From an uncultured Bacilli bacterium (lineage in GTDB: Bacteria > Bacillota_I > Bacilli_A > RF39 > UBA660): DNA of 60,835 nt. The stretch is taken from contig CALVON010000014.1 in NCBI GenBank assembly GCA_944350315.1, positions 1-60,835 of the forward strand. Direction: 5' to 3'. Each line of letters starts with the position of its first letter. The first letter of the stretch is position 1. The notes under the pieces were generated by a model. The model was not told the DNA's origin. It was given only the letters and a program-made list of their open reading frames with translations, and made no database searches. The position numbers were made by a program, and so were the translations under genes. Below are positions 43,165 through 52,544 of this stretch, in pieces.

Positions 43165-43539
43165 AAAGTCCGTTTTTTCTGACAAAAGTTGATTTATTAG
43201 ATTTATATCCGTTAATAGAATATAAAACGGAAATAAGGTTGAAAAAAGTGCATTATTTTTTTATGAAAAAGCATAACTATTTCACGACAAAAATAACAGA
43301 GTAAAGTCCGCTTTTTAGACTAAATTCCGTTTTAGATATTATAGTAACCACTATAAAAGGTATAAAAATCAATTAATTTATTGATAACAAATAAAGATGA
43401 ACTTTATTTGTATAACTTATTATAATCAATAAGATTTTAAAATCAAGGGTTTCATAAACTCATTTCATTCACCCTTGATTTTAAAATCTTATAAACTATA
43501 ATCAGACTTAGTTCCGTTATTATATTAAAAACGGACTTT
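43165..43539. repeat. MITE-like element with 13-bp inverted ends and CCGTT repeats
   Basis: The ends are a perfect 13-bp inverted repeat, AAAGTCCGTTTTT (43165-43177) and AAAAACGGACTTT (43527-43539). Inside are further CCGTT/AACGG copies, including two hairpins of the form CCGTT-(A/T)n-AACGG (43209-43230, 43514-43534) and AGTCCGCTTTTT (43306-43317). A 22-bp perfect stem lies at 43429-43492 and a 9-bp hairpin at 43388-43410. No reading frame. Possible miniature transposable element or protein-binding array. Confidence 0.6.
43429..43492. repeat. 22-bp perfect inverted repeat with 20-nt loop
   Basis: Arms 43429-43450 and 43471-43492; each arm also contains the palindrome GATTTTAAAATC. There is no T-tract, so it is not a simple terminator. 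Confidence 0.9.
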
Positions 43540-43643
43540 CAAAAGAAAATCAACGAATTAAATAAATATTATAAAATTTGTTGAATTTTAATTTTAATTA
43601 TGATAAAATTGTGTTAGTTATAGAATATAGAGGAGGTATTAAG

Positions 43644-44018
43644 ATGGCCTTTGGAAAAAAAATAAAAGAAATAATGTTAGATGAAGATGCAAATGAAGAT
43701 TCTTATTATACAGCGGAAAGCGTGACTGTTCCTAGTGGTACTGGAAAAATGATTCTGTTAGAACCTAGAGCATTTTCTGAAAGCCAACAAATAGCTGATC
43801 ATTTAAAAAAAAGAAATACTGTTGTTGTTAATATGAAAAGAGTTACTTCTGAACAGGCAAAAAGAATTATTGATTTTTTATCTGGTACAGTATATGCAAT
43901 TGGTGGTGACTTACAAAAAATAGGTTCTGGTATTTTCTTATGTACGCCTAAAAATGTAAATGTAGAAGGATCTATATCTGAAGATGATGGTAAGAAGCAA
44001 GAAAATTTAGATAATTAA
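43644..44018 (+). CDS. sepF: Cell division protein SepF
   Basis: 124-aa FtsZ-bundling and membrane-tethering factor. Amphipathic N terminus ([12 protein letters not shown]), linker, then the SepF domain with [27 protein letters not shown]...[24 protein letters not shown] 43644 follows GAGGAGG; the longer frame lies in the promoter region. In operon with divIVA. Confidence 0.95.
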   Translation: MAFGKKIKEIMLDEDANEDSYYTAESVTVPSGTGKMILLEPRAFSESQQIADHLKKRNTVVVNMKRVTSEQAKRIIDFLSGTVYAIGGDLQKIGSGIFLCTPKNVNVEGSISEDDGKKQENLDN

Positions 44019-44028
44019 TGGTGGAATA

Positions 44029-44466
44029 ATGAAAAGATTTAGTATTGTTGATAGAGGTTATGATATAGACGAGGTTAATAGGTTTATTGATATTGTTATT
44101 AGTAGATTAGAAAAACTTAATACTGAAAATGCAACTTATTTAGCCAAAATTGATAAATTAAATCAGCAAATTCAAAAAAATGGTAATAATCAATATGATG
44201 TCAATAGACTAGAAAAAGCTATTTTGGCAGTGCAAGAGACTAGTGATAGGATAAAGGAAATATCAAAGGAAGAGGCACGAGTTATTATTGATGAAGCTAA
44301 AAATAATGCTAATTCAATAATTCATGAGGCTTTAATTAAAGCAGAAAAAATAGAGCATGAGAGGGTAATTTTAGAAAAAAATATGAGGATTTATAAGGAA
44401 AGAGCAAAATCTTTAATTGAGACACAATTAAAATTAGTAGAAGATTTTGATAAAAATAATTTATAA
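44029..44466 (+). CDS. divIVA: DivIVA-domain protein
   Basis: 145-aa coiled-coil protein with the conserved N-terminal curvature-sensing region (FSIVDRGYDIDEVNRFIDIVISRLEKL) and a long parallel coiled coil. Ten nt after sepF, so probably a cell-division or septum-placement protein. Shorter than Bacillus DivIVA and partly like GpsB. Confidence 0.88.
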   Translation: MKRFSIVDRGYDIDEVNRFIDIVISRLEKLNTENATYLAKIDKLNQQIQKNGNNQYDVNRLEKAILAVQETSDRIKEISKEEARVIIDEAKNNANSIIHEALIKAEKIEHERVILEKNMRIYKERAKSLIETQLKLVEDFDKNNL

Positions 44467-44480
44467 AGTGAGGTTTTGTT

Positions 44481-45278
44481 ATGAATGAAAAGATAAGGAG
44501 CAAATCTAAAATATTATATATAATAGCTGGAAGTGTTATTGTTTTAATGGGTATTATTTATCTGGGTGTTATAAATTCAAAAATTACTTATAGTGCTGAA
44601 GCAAATTGCCCTAATGGATATTATGATAGTAAGTCAGAATGCCAAAAAGCAAATAATGGATATTATTGTGAATTAAATAAGTCTACAGGATGTTATGAAA
44701 AAGGATCGGCAATTTGTTCTGCAGGGAAAACTTTTTACGCTAATGGAGTAACTCAGTGTCAAAATGAGACAGGTTATGTTTGTCAGTGTGGTTATGGAAA
44801 TAATGGGTGTTGTATAGTTACTGATGAGAAATTAGGTGGTGGTGTAGATTGTACTACAGGTAATACTACTGGTTCTTGTGGTGATAGGACGATAGATGTA
44901 TGCACTTTGAATGCTACTTATTCATGTAGTATAGGCGGAAAGACTTATTCTTATACTTGTAAGCATGATAGTGGTTCTCAAACAGGTATTTCAGGTTCAT
45001 GGTCTACATGCACATTAAAACAGTCAAGTAGCAGTTCTTCTTCTAGTTCATCAAAGCCAAGTTCTTCTTCTAGTTCTAGTGGTGGCTCAACAACAAATCC
45101 ATCAAATCCAAGTTCATCAACTCCAGGTTCTTCAACACCAAATCCTTCAAATCCAAGTTCGTCAAATGTTCCTGAAAATCCACAGACTGGTAGTGTAGCA
45201 ATATTTATTGTGTGGGTTATTGCTCTTGGAATGTTAGTATATTCATTTGTTTACTTTAAACAATCAAAATTTGAATAA
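44481..45278 (+). CDS. Cys-rich surface protein with NPQTG sorting-like signal
   Basis: 265 aa. N-terminal membrane helix/signal (~12-35), a Cys-rich ectodomain (~42-180, about 20 Cys, with NCPNGYY modules similar to the 7433 protein), a Ser/Pro/Asn linker (~183-232), then ENPQTGS, a hydrophobic helix and FKQSKFE tail. This is the layout of a sortase substrate; NPQTG is close to the class B motif. No sortase gene is visible in the window. Follows divIVA by 14 nt. Confidence 0.72.
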   Translation: MNEKIRSKSKILYIIAGSVIVLMGIIYLGVINSKITYSAEANCPNGYYDSKSECQKANNGYYCELNKSTGCYEKGSAICSAGKTFYANGVTQCQNETGYVCQCGYGNNGCCIVTDEKLGGGVDCTTGNTTGSCGDRTIDVCTLNATYSCSIGGKTYSYTCKHDSGSQTGISGSWSTCTLKQSSSSSSSSSSKPSSSSSSSGGSTTNPSNPSSSTPGSSTPNPSNPSSSNVPENPQTGSVAIFIVWVIALGMLVYSFVYFKQSKFE

Positions 45279-45279
45279 T

Positions 45280-45305
45280 AAAAGTGATGATAACATCACT
45301 TTTTA
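45280..45305 (+). terminator. Terminator after the NPQTG protein
   Basis: AAAAGTGATG (45280-45289), ATAA loop, CATCACTTTT (45294-45303). Confidence 0.75.
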
Positions 45306-45320
45306 TTGTATGGTGATTTT

Positions 45321-47771
45321 ATGAAAAAATATTTTAAATATCTTATTCCTAGTATTTTTACTTTAGTTATTTTTGCTTTAGTATTTTATATAAATGGTTT
45401 ATATCCTTTTGGTAATTATTCAATTGTGCAAGTTGATGCAGATTATCAGTTTATTCCTATTTTATATAGGATTTATGATTTTTTACATGGATATGAAAAC
45501 ATTATATATGATGATATAGGGAATGGAAATAATATATATATATCTATGATAATTCAAGGTAGTCTTTTTAGCCCAATAAATTTATTGCTATTTTTTGCAG
45601 ATAGAGAAAATATTATTAATTATTTTAATATATTAATAATAGTAAAAATAATGTTAATGAGTTTAGCAACTTATATTTATATAAATTATAAATTCAAAAT
45701 TAGTAATTTTTATAAAGTACTCTGTAGTTTATTGTATTCTTTTTGTGGCTTTATAATTTTTAATTATTTTAATATTATGTGGTTAGATTGCGTTGCCTTG
45801 TTTCCTTTAATTGTATATTTTTTGGATAAATTAATATTTGAAAATAAAAATTTAGGATATATAATTAGTTTATCTATGTCATTAATAATTAGTTATTATA
45901 TTAGCTATTTTATATTAATATTTATAATTTTTTATTCTTTTATTTATCTTTATTTATATGTTTCAAAAGATGATAGAAAAAAAATTATATTTAGATTAGG
46001 AATAAGTACTTTAATTTCTATACTAATATCTTGTTTTAGTATTTTACCTAGTATATATCAAATGTTTATTTCTAGTAGATTTGCATATGATAGTAGTTAT
46101 GTATTGGTTTCTGATTTTATTACGAAATCTTTATATGTTCTTTTTAGCCCTTTATTTATAATTTTATTTATTAAATTAATTACTAAATGTCAAAAAAAGT
46201 CTTATTATTATTTTATTTTATTTTTATTGTTTGGAATAGGAATAATAATAGAGCCTATTAACTTATCAATACATGGTGGTAGTTATTGGGATTTTCCATA
46301 TAGATATGGATTTATTACAGTTTTTATTATGATGATGGCTTCTTTGTATTATATAGACAATTTTAGTATTAAAGGTAATAATAAATATTTGTTAGGAAAA
46401 ATTTGTTTATTTTTAATTTTAACTGGATTAATGATATTTTTTTATAATAAATATATTAATAATATTGTAAATGAGAGGATATTCTTAAATTTTGAAAATG
46501 AAAAAATTTATTGTGAAATGATTTTTATTATTATAATCTTAGTATTATTAAATATAATTAGTTTAAGTATTGGTTATAAATATTTAAAATATTTTTGTAT
46601 ATTTTCTATAAATATATTGTCAATAATAATATTTTGTTCTTTTACTATGTATCATAATGATGGTTATTTTTTAACCACTGATATGAATAATTTAAATAAT
46701 AGTATATCTACTATTAAAGATGGTAGATATAAAATTGATTATGATACTTATACTCCTGATTATGGATTTATTTTAAATGTATCTACACTTGATAATTGGT
46801 TACATTTAATACCACAAAAAGAAATAGATGCTTATTATAGTTTAGGTTATAGGGTTGATGGAACTTTTGTTAGTAGTAATGGAGGAACTATTTTTAGTGA
46901 TTGGTTATTGGGAATTAGTTATATTATTAGTGATAAGATTAAAGATAGTGATGTATATCAGTTAATAGATAGTAGTGATAGCAATTATTTATATAAATAT
47001 CGATATAGTAATAATAATGGAATTCTATATAATAGTGATTTGTCATTAGAAAATAGTAATAATTCTTTTGAAATTCAAAATGAAATATATAAAAATTTAT
47101 TTAATAGTGATAAAGATATTATAAAAGTAGATAATTATTCATTAGATAGAAATGATGATGCTATTAGCTATTCTTTAAAAGATAAGGGGTTATTATATAT
47201 AGATACAGATATGTATGAGGAGATTAATTATATAAAAGTAAATGATAATTATATATATGATATAGGTGATTATATATGTGAATTAGGAGTATATGAAGGT
47301 AATGTAAATATATATGTTGATCTTATCGATGATAATAAAATAAATTTTAGTTTAGGATATATAAAATTAAATGATATAGATAATTTAGAAAGTGTAGTAG
47401 AATATAAAAATAAAGAATATTATATAGATAACGATATTCCTGGTAGCAAGTTATTTTTACCTATAAATAAAATAGATGGTATTAAAGTGTATATAAATGA
47501 TAAGAATGTTATGGTTAATAATTATTTTAATAATTTTATATCTATAGATTTAGAAAATGGAATAAATAAAATAAGGATTGAATATAAAATGCCTATGTTT
47601 ATATTAGGGATTATTTTAAGTGCTTTTGGAATTATTTTGTTACTTTTATATAAGTATATTAGAGAATATAAATTACTTTTAAATATTTTTTATTATAGTT
47701 ACTTTGTATTAGTTATTTGCTTGTTTGTTTATTTTTATTTTTATTCAATGATAAAGTATTTAGTTCAATAA
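45321..47771 (+). CDS. YfhO-family membrane protein
   Basis: 816-aa polytopic membrane protein with around 12-14 helices and an extracytoplasmic Asn/Tyr/Ser-rich domain between ~440 and 750. The family features QVDADYQFIPILYRI near residue 33 and YNIMWLDCVALFPLIVYFLDKL-like NIMWLDCVALFPL are visible. Bacillus YfhO acts in lipoteichoic-acid glycosylation, so an envelope glycosyltransferase role is plausible. ATG 45321 follows GGTGATTTT. Confidence 0.88.
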   Translation: MKKYFKYLIPSIFTLVIFALVFYINGLYPFGNYSIVQVDADYQFIPILYRIYDFLHGYENIIYDDIGNGNNIYISMIIQGSLFSPINLLLFFADRENIINYFNILIIVKIMLMSLATYIYINYKFKISNFYKVLCSLLYSFCGFIIFNYFNIMWLDCVALFPLIVYFLDKLIFENKNLGYIISLSMSLIISYYISYFILIFIIFYSFIYLYLYVSKDDRKKIIFRLGISTLISILISCFSILPSIYQMFISSRFAYDSSYVLVSDFITKSLYVLFSPLFIILFIKLITKCQKKSYYYFILFLLFGIGIIIEPINLSIHGGSYWDFPYRYGFITVFIMMMASLYYIDNFSIKGNNKYLLGKICLFLILTGLMIFFYNKYINNIVNERIFLNFENEKIYCEMIFIIIILVLLNIISLSIGYKYLKYFCIFSINILSIIIFCSFTMYHNDGYFLTTDMNNLNNSISTIKDGRYKIDYDTYTPDYGFILNVSTLDNWLHLIPQKEIDAYYSLGYRVDGTFVSSNGGTIFSDWLLGISYIISDKIKDSDVYQLIDSSDSNYLYKYRYSNNNGILYNSDLSLENSNNSFEIQNEIYKNLFNSDKDIIKVDNYSLDRNDDAISYSLKDKGLLYIDTDMYEEINYIKVNDNYIYDIGDYICELGVYEGNVNIYVDLIDDNKINFSLGYIKLNDIDNLESVVEYKNKEYYIDNDIPGSKLFLPINKIDGIKVYINDKNVMVNNYFNNFISIDLENGINKIRIEYKMPMFILGIILSAFGIILLLLYKYIREYKLLLNIFYYSYFVLVICLFVYFYFYSMIKYLVQ

Positions 47772-47817
47772 TTTACAAGTTAAATAATATTGTGTATAAT
47801 TATATTGAGGTGTTATT

Positions 47818-48558
47818 ATGAGGTATTTTATAACATTTTCTTATGATGGTAGTGAATTTTCTGGATATCAAAAACAACCAAAAGAGAGAACTGTTCAAAA
47901 GTGTATTGAAGATGTATTAAAAGAGATAAATGGGGGGAAGACTGTAAGTATTTGTGCTTCTGGAAGAACTGATGCTGGTGTTCATGCAATAAATCAAAAA
48001 GCACATTTTGATATGGATATAAAAATTACCTGTGAAAAGCTATTAAAAGGGATGAATTCGTTGTTACCACCAGATATATATATAAAAAGTGTTTTAGAAG
48101 TAGATGAAAAATTTCATGCTAGATTTGATGTGATTGGTAAAGAATATGTATACTTGATTAATACTGGTGAATATAATCCGATTGAAAGAAATTATGTTTT
48201 TCAATATTGTTCTAAATTGGATGTAGTGGCAATGGAAAGAGGACTTAAGTATTTAGAAGGAGAGCATAATTTTAAATCTTTTACAAAGGTAAATGAAGAA
48301 ATAGTGGATTATGTCAGAAAAATAAGTCAAACGTCATTAGTTAGAGATAGCAAAGATATTAATAAGTTAGTTATTACATTTGTAGGTACTGGCTTTTTGA
48401 GATATATGGTAAGAAATATGGTTGGATTGCTTATAGAAATTGGTGAAGGAAAAAGAAAACCAGAAGATGTAATTGATATTCTTAAATATGAAGATAGGAC
48501 TTTATCTGGAAAGACGGCACCATCATGTGGACTATATCTTAGAAATGTTTTTTACTAG
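47818..48558 (+). CDS. truA: tRNA pseudouridine synthase A
   Basis: 246 aa; makes pseudouridine at positions 38-40. Catalytic D52 in SGRTDAGVHA, GKEYVYLI, and LRYMVRNMVGLLIEIGEGK. GAGGTGTT precedes the ATG. Confidence 0.96.
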   Translation: MRYFITFSYDGSEFSGYQKQPKERTVQKCIEDVLKEINGGKTVSICASGRTDAGVHAINQKAHFDMDIKITCEKLLKGMNSLLPPDIYIKSVLEVDEKFHARFDVIGKEYVYLINTGEYNPIERNYVFQYCSKLDVVAMERGLKYLEGEHNFKSFTKVNEEIVDYVRKISQTSLVRDSKDINKLVITFVGTGFLRYMVRNMVGLLIEIGEGKRKPEDVIDILKYEDRTLSGKTAPSCGLYLRNVFY

Positions 48559-48610
48559 ACTTGATTTATTTTGCAAAAAAGTGTAAAATACTTGTATGGG
48601 AGGTAATAAA

Positions 48611-49087
48611 ATGAAAAAAAGTGATTTTGTATTGATTGGTTTAGTTATTGTTATTGTAGTTATTGCAATTTTTTCAACTCGTGGAACTGAGGCATTAGAA
48701 GAAATTGAATTTCCTTTAACATTAACAGGAGATGTTGGACTTAATCAAATTACATATGATGAATATAAAGAAAAGATTTCAAATGGTGAAGCATTTGTTG
48801 TTATAATAGAAAGAACAGGATGCAGTTATTGTGAAATGTATATGCCGATAATGAAAGAGTATGCAGAAGAAAATAAAGTAGCTATTACTTATATCGATAC
48901 TGATACACTTACGGAAGATGAGTTTAATGAATTATCATCTACAAATTCTTATTTGAAAAGAAATCAATGGGGTACACCTACTACTTTATTTATGCTAGGC
49001 GATAGGGTGATAGATACTATTGGTGGATATGTTGATAAGGCAACAATTGAAGATTTCTTTGATGGAAGAATTGTAATAGGAGAATAA
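48611..49087 (+). CDS. Membrane-anchored thioredoxin-like protein
   Basis: 158 aa. N-terminal signal anchor (~5-23), then a thioredoxin fold with active site C71-S-Y-C74 and the cis-proline GTPTT. It probably faces outside and could act on disulphides of Cys-rich surface proteins such as those encoded at 7433 and 44481; that link is inference. ATG 48611 follows GGAGGTAA. Confidence 0.85.
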   Translation: MKKSDFVLIGLVIVIVVIAIFSTRGTEALEEIEFPLTLTGDVGLNQITYDEYKEKISNGEAFVVIIERTGCSYCEMYMPIMKEYAEENKVAITYIDTDTLTEDEFNELSSTNSYLKRNQWGTPTTLFMLGDRVIDTIGGYVDKATIEDFFDGRIVIGE

Positions 49088-49088
49088 A

Positions 49089-49535
49089 ATGAAAAGTTAT
49101 GAATTAGCTAAAAAATTTATGAATAAGTATTCAATGACAGTAGCATGGAGAGTAAAAAATCATTGTAAAATTGTTGATAAACATTTAAATCCTGGAGAAG
49201 AAATATTATATGTTTTTGCTGGGCAAAAAAATGATAGTATGTTAGATTTATTTCATACTTGTGTTATTGCTTTTACTAATAAAAGAATTATGATTGCTAC
49301 TGATAGAGTACTGTTTGGTTATTTTTTTAGATCAATAACTCCTGATATGTATAATGATTTGACAGTCAGTAAAGGAATAATTTGGGGAAAGGTAGTAATA
49401 GATACTATTAAAGAAGTAATAACAATTACAAATGTTGATGCTAAAGCATTAGATGAAGTTGAAACTAATATTACAGAAATAATGATAAAAAATAAAAAAT
49501 CTTATAATAATAAAGAAAATACTAAAATAGATTAA
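49089..49535 (+). CDS. PH-domain (YokE-like) protein
   Basis: 148 aa. The central EEILYVFAGQKNDSMLDLFHTCVIAFTNKRIMIATDRVLFGYFFRSI...DLTVSKGIIWGKVVIDTI pattern is that of bacterial PH domains (bPH/YokE type). Soluble. One nt after the thioredoxin-like gene, so co-transcribed. Function unknown. Confidence 0.75.
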   Translation: MKSYELAKKFMNKYSMTVAWRVKNHCKIVDKHLNPGEEILYVFAGQKNDSMLDLFHTCVIAFTNKRIMIATDRVLFGYFFRSITPDMYNDLTVSKGIIWGKVVIDTIKEVITITNVDAKALDEVETNITEIMIKNKKSYNNKENTKID

Positions 49536-49550
49536 TTTAGTATTTTTTTA
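49517..49550 (+). terminator. Terminator containing the stop of the PH-domain gene
   Basis: AAATACTAAA (49517-49526) pairs with TTTAGTATTT (49536-49545), then T-run. TAA is at 49533-49535. Confidence 0.8.
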
Positions 49551-49607
49551 TTATATAAGTATGTCTTTTTTTAATATTTAACATAAATTATATTGGGAGT
49601 GATTAAA

Positions 49608-50054
49608 TTGTATGACACTTATATTGTAAAAGAAAATGATACAATAGATAGTATTTCTACTAAATATAATACTTCTCCAGAGGTATTATATCAATTAAAT
49701 GGTTATGAGTTTAATTTAGAGCCAGGTATGACTTTAATTGTACCTAAAGTAACTAGTAAATATTTTGACTATTATAAAGTAACAAAAGGTGATACTTTGT
49801 ATAAGATTGCTAGTAATAGTGGGATTGATCCTAAATTATTGGCCCAATTAAATGGTATAAATGTCAATGATTATATATATCCTAATCAAGTATTACTGAC
49901 GCCTAAGGCTGGGTCAATACTTTATTTTACTGCAGAAGGTGATACTTTGACTGAGGTTGCTAAAGGTTTTAAAACAAGCGTTAATCAATTGATTAGTCAA
50001 AATGATAAAATATATTTACAGCCAGAACAACTTATCGTTTATAAATATAAATAG
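49608..50054 (+). CDS. Triple-LysM protein without signal peptide
   Basis: 148 aa made of three LysM domains (~3-47, ~54-99, ~104-147), e.g. YKVTKGDTLYKIASNSGIDPKLLAQLNG. LysM binds peptidoglycan or chitin-like glycans, but no signal peptide is present. In spore formers, LysM proteins lacking a signal peptide can be made in the mother cell and attach to the spore cortex/coat (SafA-like); that role is inference. The start is taken as TTG 49608 with GGGAGTG six bases upstream. Confidence 0.85.
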   Translation: MYDTYIVKENDTIDSISTKYNTSPEVLYQLNGYEFNLEPGMTLIVPKVTSKYFDYYKVTKGDTLYKIASNSGIDPKLLAQLNGINVNDYIYPNQVLLTPKAGSILYFTAEGDTLTEVAKGFKTSVNQLISQNDKIYLQPEQLIVYKYK

Positions 50055-50106
50055 TATTGTACTTTTAAATAAACATGGTATAATTATAGTAGGATAGGTG
50101 ATAAAA

Positions 50107-51177
50107 ATGGTATTAAGAAGGCCATATGCTTTTTTAATTAAGCACTTTAGATTTATTCATTTGGTAATTACGGCAATTTTAGTGTATATTGCTTTTAAGT
50201 ATCGTAGTATATATATTTATTTGGGAAAATGCATTAGTGATTCAGTAAACAGATATGATGCAGCTAATTATATAAATTATTGGTTATTATTTTTAATAGT
50301 AATAGTAATATTTTTATTTTTTGTAGTTTATTGGCTTTTAAAATACAAAGACAAACCAAGATATATTTATGTGATGTCTATTGTCGGTTATGTAGTATTA
50401 TGGATTGTATTATTAGCAACGTTTATTTATTTAGGAAGTTTTAATACAAATTTAATTGAACAAAAAACAATAAGATTATATAGAGATATTTTATTTATGT
50501 GTAATTTATTTCAATATTATGTAGCAATAGTAATGTTTATTAGAGGGTTAGGCTTCGATATTAAAAAATTTAATTTTGGAAAGGATGTTCAAGAATTAAA
50601 TTTATCTCAAGAAGATGCTGAAGAAATTGAAGTAAATATTGGTATTGATACTACTAATATAGTTAGAGAAATTAGAAAACAAGGAAGAGAATTTGGCTAT
50701 TTTTTTAAAGAATATAAAATATATATAATAATTATTTTGACTTTATTGATAATATTTTTAGGATATAAAGGATATGGATATTTTATCGATCATTTTAAAA
50801 CTTATAAACAAAATGTTTATGTTGGTGAAAACAAGTTTATTAATATTACAAATAGTTATTACGATATAGATAATGATAAATATGTAATTATTAAATTTAA
50901 TACTTATACAAATGGTATTAAGGATAAACTTAATACAGGAAATATATTGCTTTATGTTGATGATGAGAAATATGTTGCAAACAAAAATGTTTGTTATAAG
51001 TTTAATTCTATTGGAAATTGTTATAAACAACAATATATAGATAATGATGTTTCAGAGTATATATTAGTTTATAAAGTGGATGAAGTAAATGTAAAAAAGA
51101 CATATATTTTATATAGCGAATCATATGATAAGACATTTAAAATTAAGCTAGATTTAAAAAATAATGAGAGTGATTAG
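50107..51177 (+). CDS. Hypothetical multi-pass membrane protein
   Basis: 356 aa, not recognised. Four N-terminal helices (~15-35, ~60-82, ~90-112, ~130-147), a cytoplasmic acidic segment, a further helix at ~204-222 and an extracytoplasmic C-terminal domain (~225-356) rich in Tyr/Asn/Lys. ATG 50107 follows AGGATAGGTG. Probably an envelope protein of unknown role. Confidence 0.7.
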   Translation: MVLRRPYAFLIKHFRFIHLVITAILVYIAFKYRSIYIYLGKCISDSVNRYDAANYINYWLLFLIVIVIFLFFVVYWLLKYKDKPRYIYVMSIVGYVVLWIVLLATFIYLGSFNTNLIEQKTIRLYRDILFMCNLFQYYVAIVMFIRGLGFDIKKFNFGKDVQELNLSQEDAEEIEVNIGIDTTNIVREIRKQGREFGYFFKEYKIYIIIILTLLIIFLGYKGYGYFIDHFKTYKQNVYVGENKFINITNSYYDIDNDKYVIIKFNTYTNGIKDKLNTGNILLYVDDEKYVANKNVCYKFNSIGNCYKQQYIDNDVSEYILVYKVDEVNVKKTYILYSESYDKTFKIKLDLKNNESD

Positions 51178-51208
51178 TCATTCTTTTTATTTTTTTTCAT
51201 ATAATTAG

Positions 51209-51237
51209 TTGAAAAAGATATTTTTTTTTGATATAAT
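51209..51237 (+). promoter_or_regulatory. Promoter of tRNA-Cys
   Basis: TTGAAA (51209-51214), 17 bp, TATAAT (51232-51237). Confidence 0.75.
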
Positions 51238-51267
51238 AAATATACATTTTTAATAAATGTTATTTAT

Positions 51268-51341
51268 GGACCTATAGCCAAGTGGTAAGGCGTGGGACTG
51301 CAACTCCCTGATCGTTGGTTCAAATCCGACTGGGTCCTCCA
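51268..51341 (+). tRNA. tRNA-Cys (GCA)
   Basis: Acceptor GGACCTA/TGGGTCC, anticodon loop CTGCAAC (GCA), T-loop TTCAAAT, encoded CCA. Transcribed alone from its own promoter. Confidence 0.96.
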
Positions 51342-51390
51342 TTTTAAAATCTGTTCTAACTTTTTAAAGTTTAGAACTTAATATATAAAT

Positions 51391-51424
51391 ATCAATTTCT
51401 AAAAGAAGTTGGTATTTTTTTTTA
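51391..51424 (+). terminator. Terminator after tRNA-Cys
   Basis: CAATTTCT-AAA-AGAAGTTG with two further flanking pairs, then about nine T. A second, weaker hairpin (GTTCTAA/TTAGAAC) precedes it at ~51353-51376. Confidence 0.8.
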
Positions 51425-51727
51425 GTAATGAAATTTAAAGCATAAACTTGTTTTATAATAATATGTAGAGCAGTGAAAAGAAAACACTTTTAATAAAAAA
51501 TTATGATAATTTAAAAATATTAGTCTTTTTAATATATATATTGTGAAATTGAATTATTATTTAATTAGAAAAAGAAGTACTATTATTTCTATAACTATCT
51601 ATATTTTGTATATACTATAGCGGAAAATGATCTATTAAAAATAAATTTTTTTGAATTGTATTGTAAAAAAATGAAAAATATGTTATTCTTTTAATGTAGT
51701 AAATAAATAGAATGATAGGTGGTTAAA
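51425..51727. other. AT-rich intergenic region, nothing identified
   Basis: About 300 bases between the tRNA-Cys terminator and the next gene. I see no gene, clear promoter or structured RNA. Confidence 0.5.
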
Positions 51728-52453
51728 TTGAAGGATAAATTGAAAAAATTTTTTAGTAATAAACAGAATAAAGTAACAGTTATAGTGGTAGTTATAGTTG
51801 TCATTGTAGTTGTTTTAGTAGCTTTACTTTTTAAGAGAGAGAAAGAAAAATTTGTTCTTAATGAAATATACGATGTATACCCTGAAGAAGTTAGAGAATT
51901 ATATTCTAATATGGTGTCTATATCATGTAATGGTGATTTATATATAGATGTAAAATTAGATAGTGGAATTTTAAAAGTTGAAAACATTGATAGAAATAAG
52001 CTAATGAATTATATGTTTAGTTATTTAGATAAAAATAATTTATTAGAAGATGAAATGAATGTCAAAATAATTCAAAATACAGCGAATGATTTATTTGCTA
52101 GTAAGATAAATTTTGATGATTTAGTAAATAATTTTTCTTATGATGGTTATACATATACAGTTAGTAATAATATTATTAAAAGAAAAAGTTCAGAGTGTGT
52201 AAAAGAGAAGGAATATGTATCTAATTTATTCGGATATTCATATAATTCAAATGAATTATCAATAGATGTTGAAATTGGATATATGGAAGATGGTAATTTA
52301 TTTGATTTAACTGGTAAAAAATTAGGAGAATATGATGGTGATGTTTCAAAATTGAGTGAATTATTTAAGACCAGTCCACACTATCGTTATAATTTTATTT
52401 TAAATAATAAAACTTATAAATTAACTAGTATAGAGTTAAAAAGTAGAATATAA
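51728..52453 (+). CDS. Hypothetical membrane-anchored protein, 241 aa
   Basis: Not recognised. Basic N terminus, a very Val/Ile-rich membrane helix (~16-34), then an acidic extracytoplasmic domain with two Cys (CNGDLY and SSECVKEK) that could form a disulphide. Start TTG 51728 follows AGGTGG; the GTG at 51719 overlaps that site. It has a terminator and stands alone. Confidence 0.65.
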   Translation: MKDKLKKFFSNKQNKVTVIVVVIVVIVVVLVALLFKREKEKFVLNEIYDVYPEEVRELYSNMVSISCNGDLYIDVKLDSGILKVENIDRNKLMNYMFSYLDKNNLLEDEMNVKIIQNTANDLFASKINFDDLVNNFSYDGYTYTVSNNIIKRKSSECVKEKEYVSNLFGYSYNSNELSIDVEIGYMEDGNLFDLTGKKLGEYDGDVSKLSELFKTSPHYRYNFILNNKTYKLTSIELKSRI

Positions 52454-52461
52454 GTTATGTG

Positions 52462-52490
52462 AAACTGATTTATCAAAGTCAGTTTTTTAT
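52462..52490 (+). terminator. Terminator after the 51728 gene
   Basis: AAACTGA (52462-52468) pairs with TCAGTTT (52479-52485), then T-run. Confidence 0.75.
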
Positions 52491-52544
52491 TATTTTTAAT
52501 ATTTTTATGGTATAATTTATTTAGTTAAATAAATGGAGGTATAT

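Noticed and set aside
43429-43492. Terminator of trmB
   Set aside because: Strong stem, but a 20-nt loop, no T-tract, and nearly 300 bases after the trmB stop.
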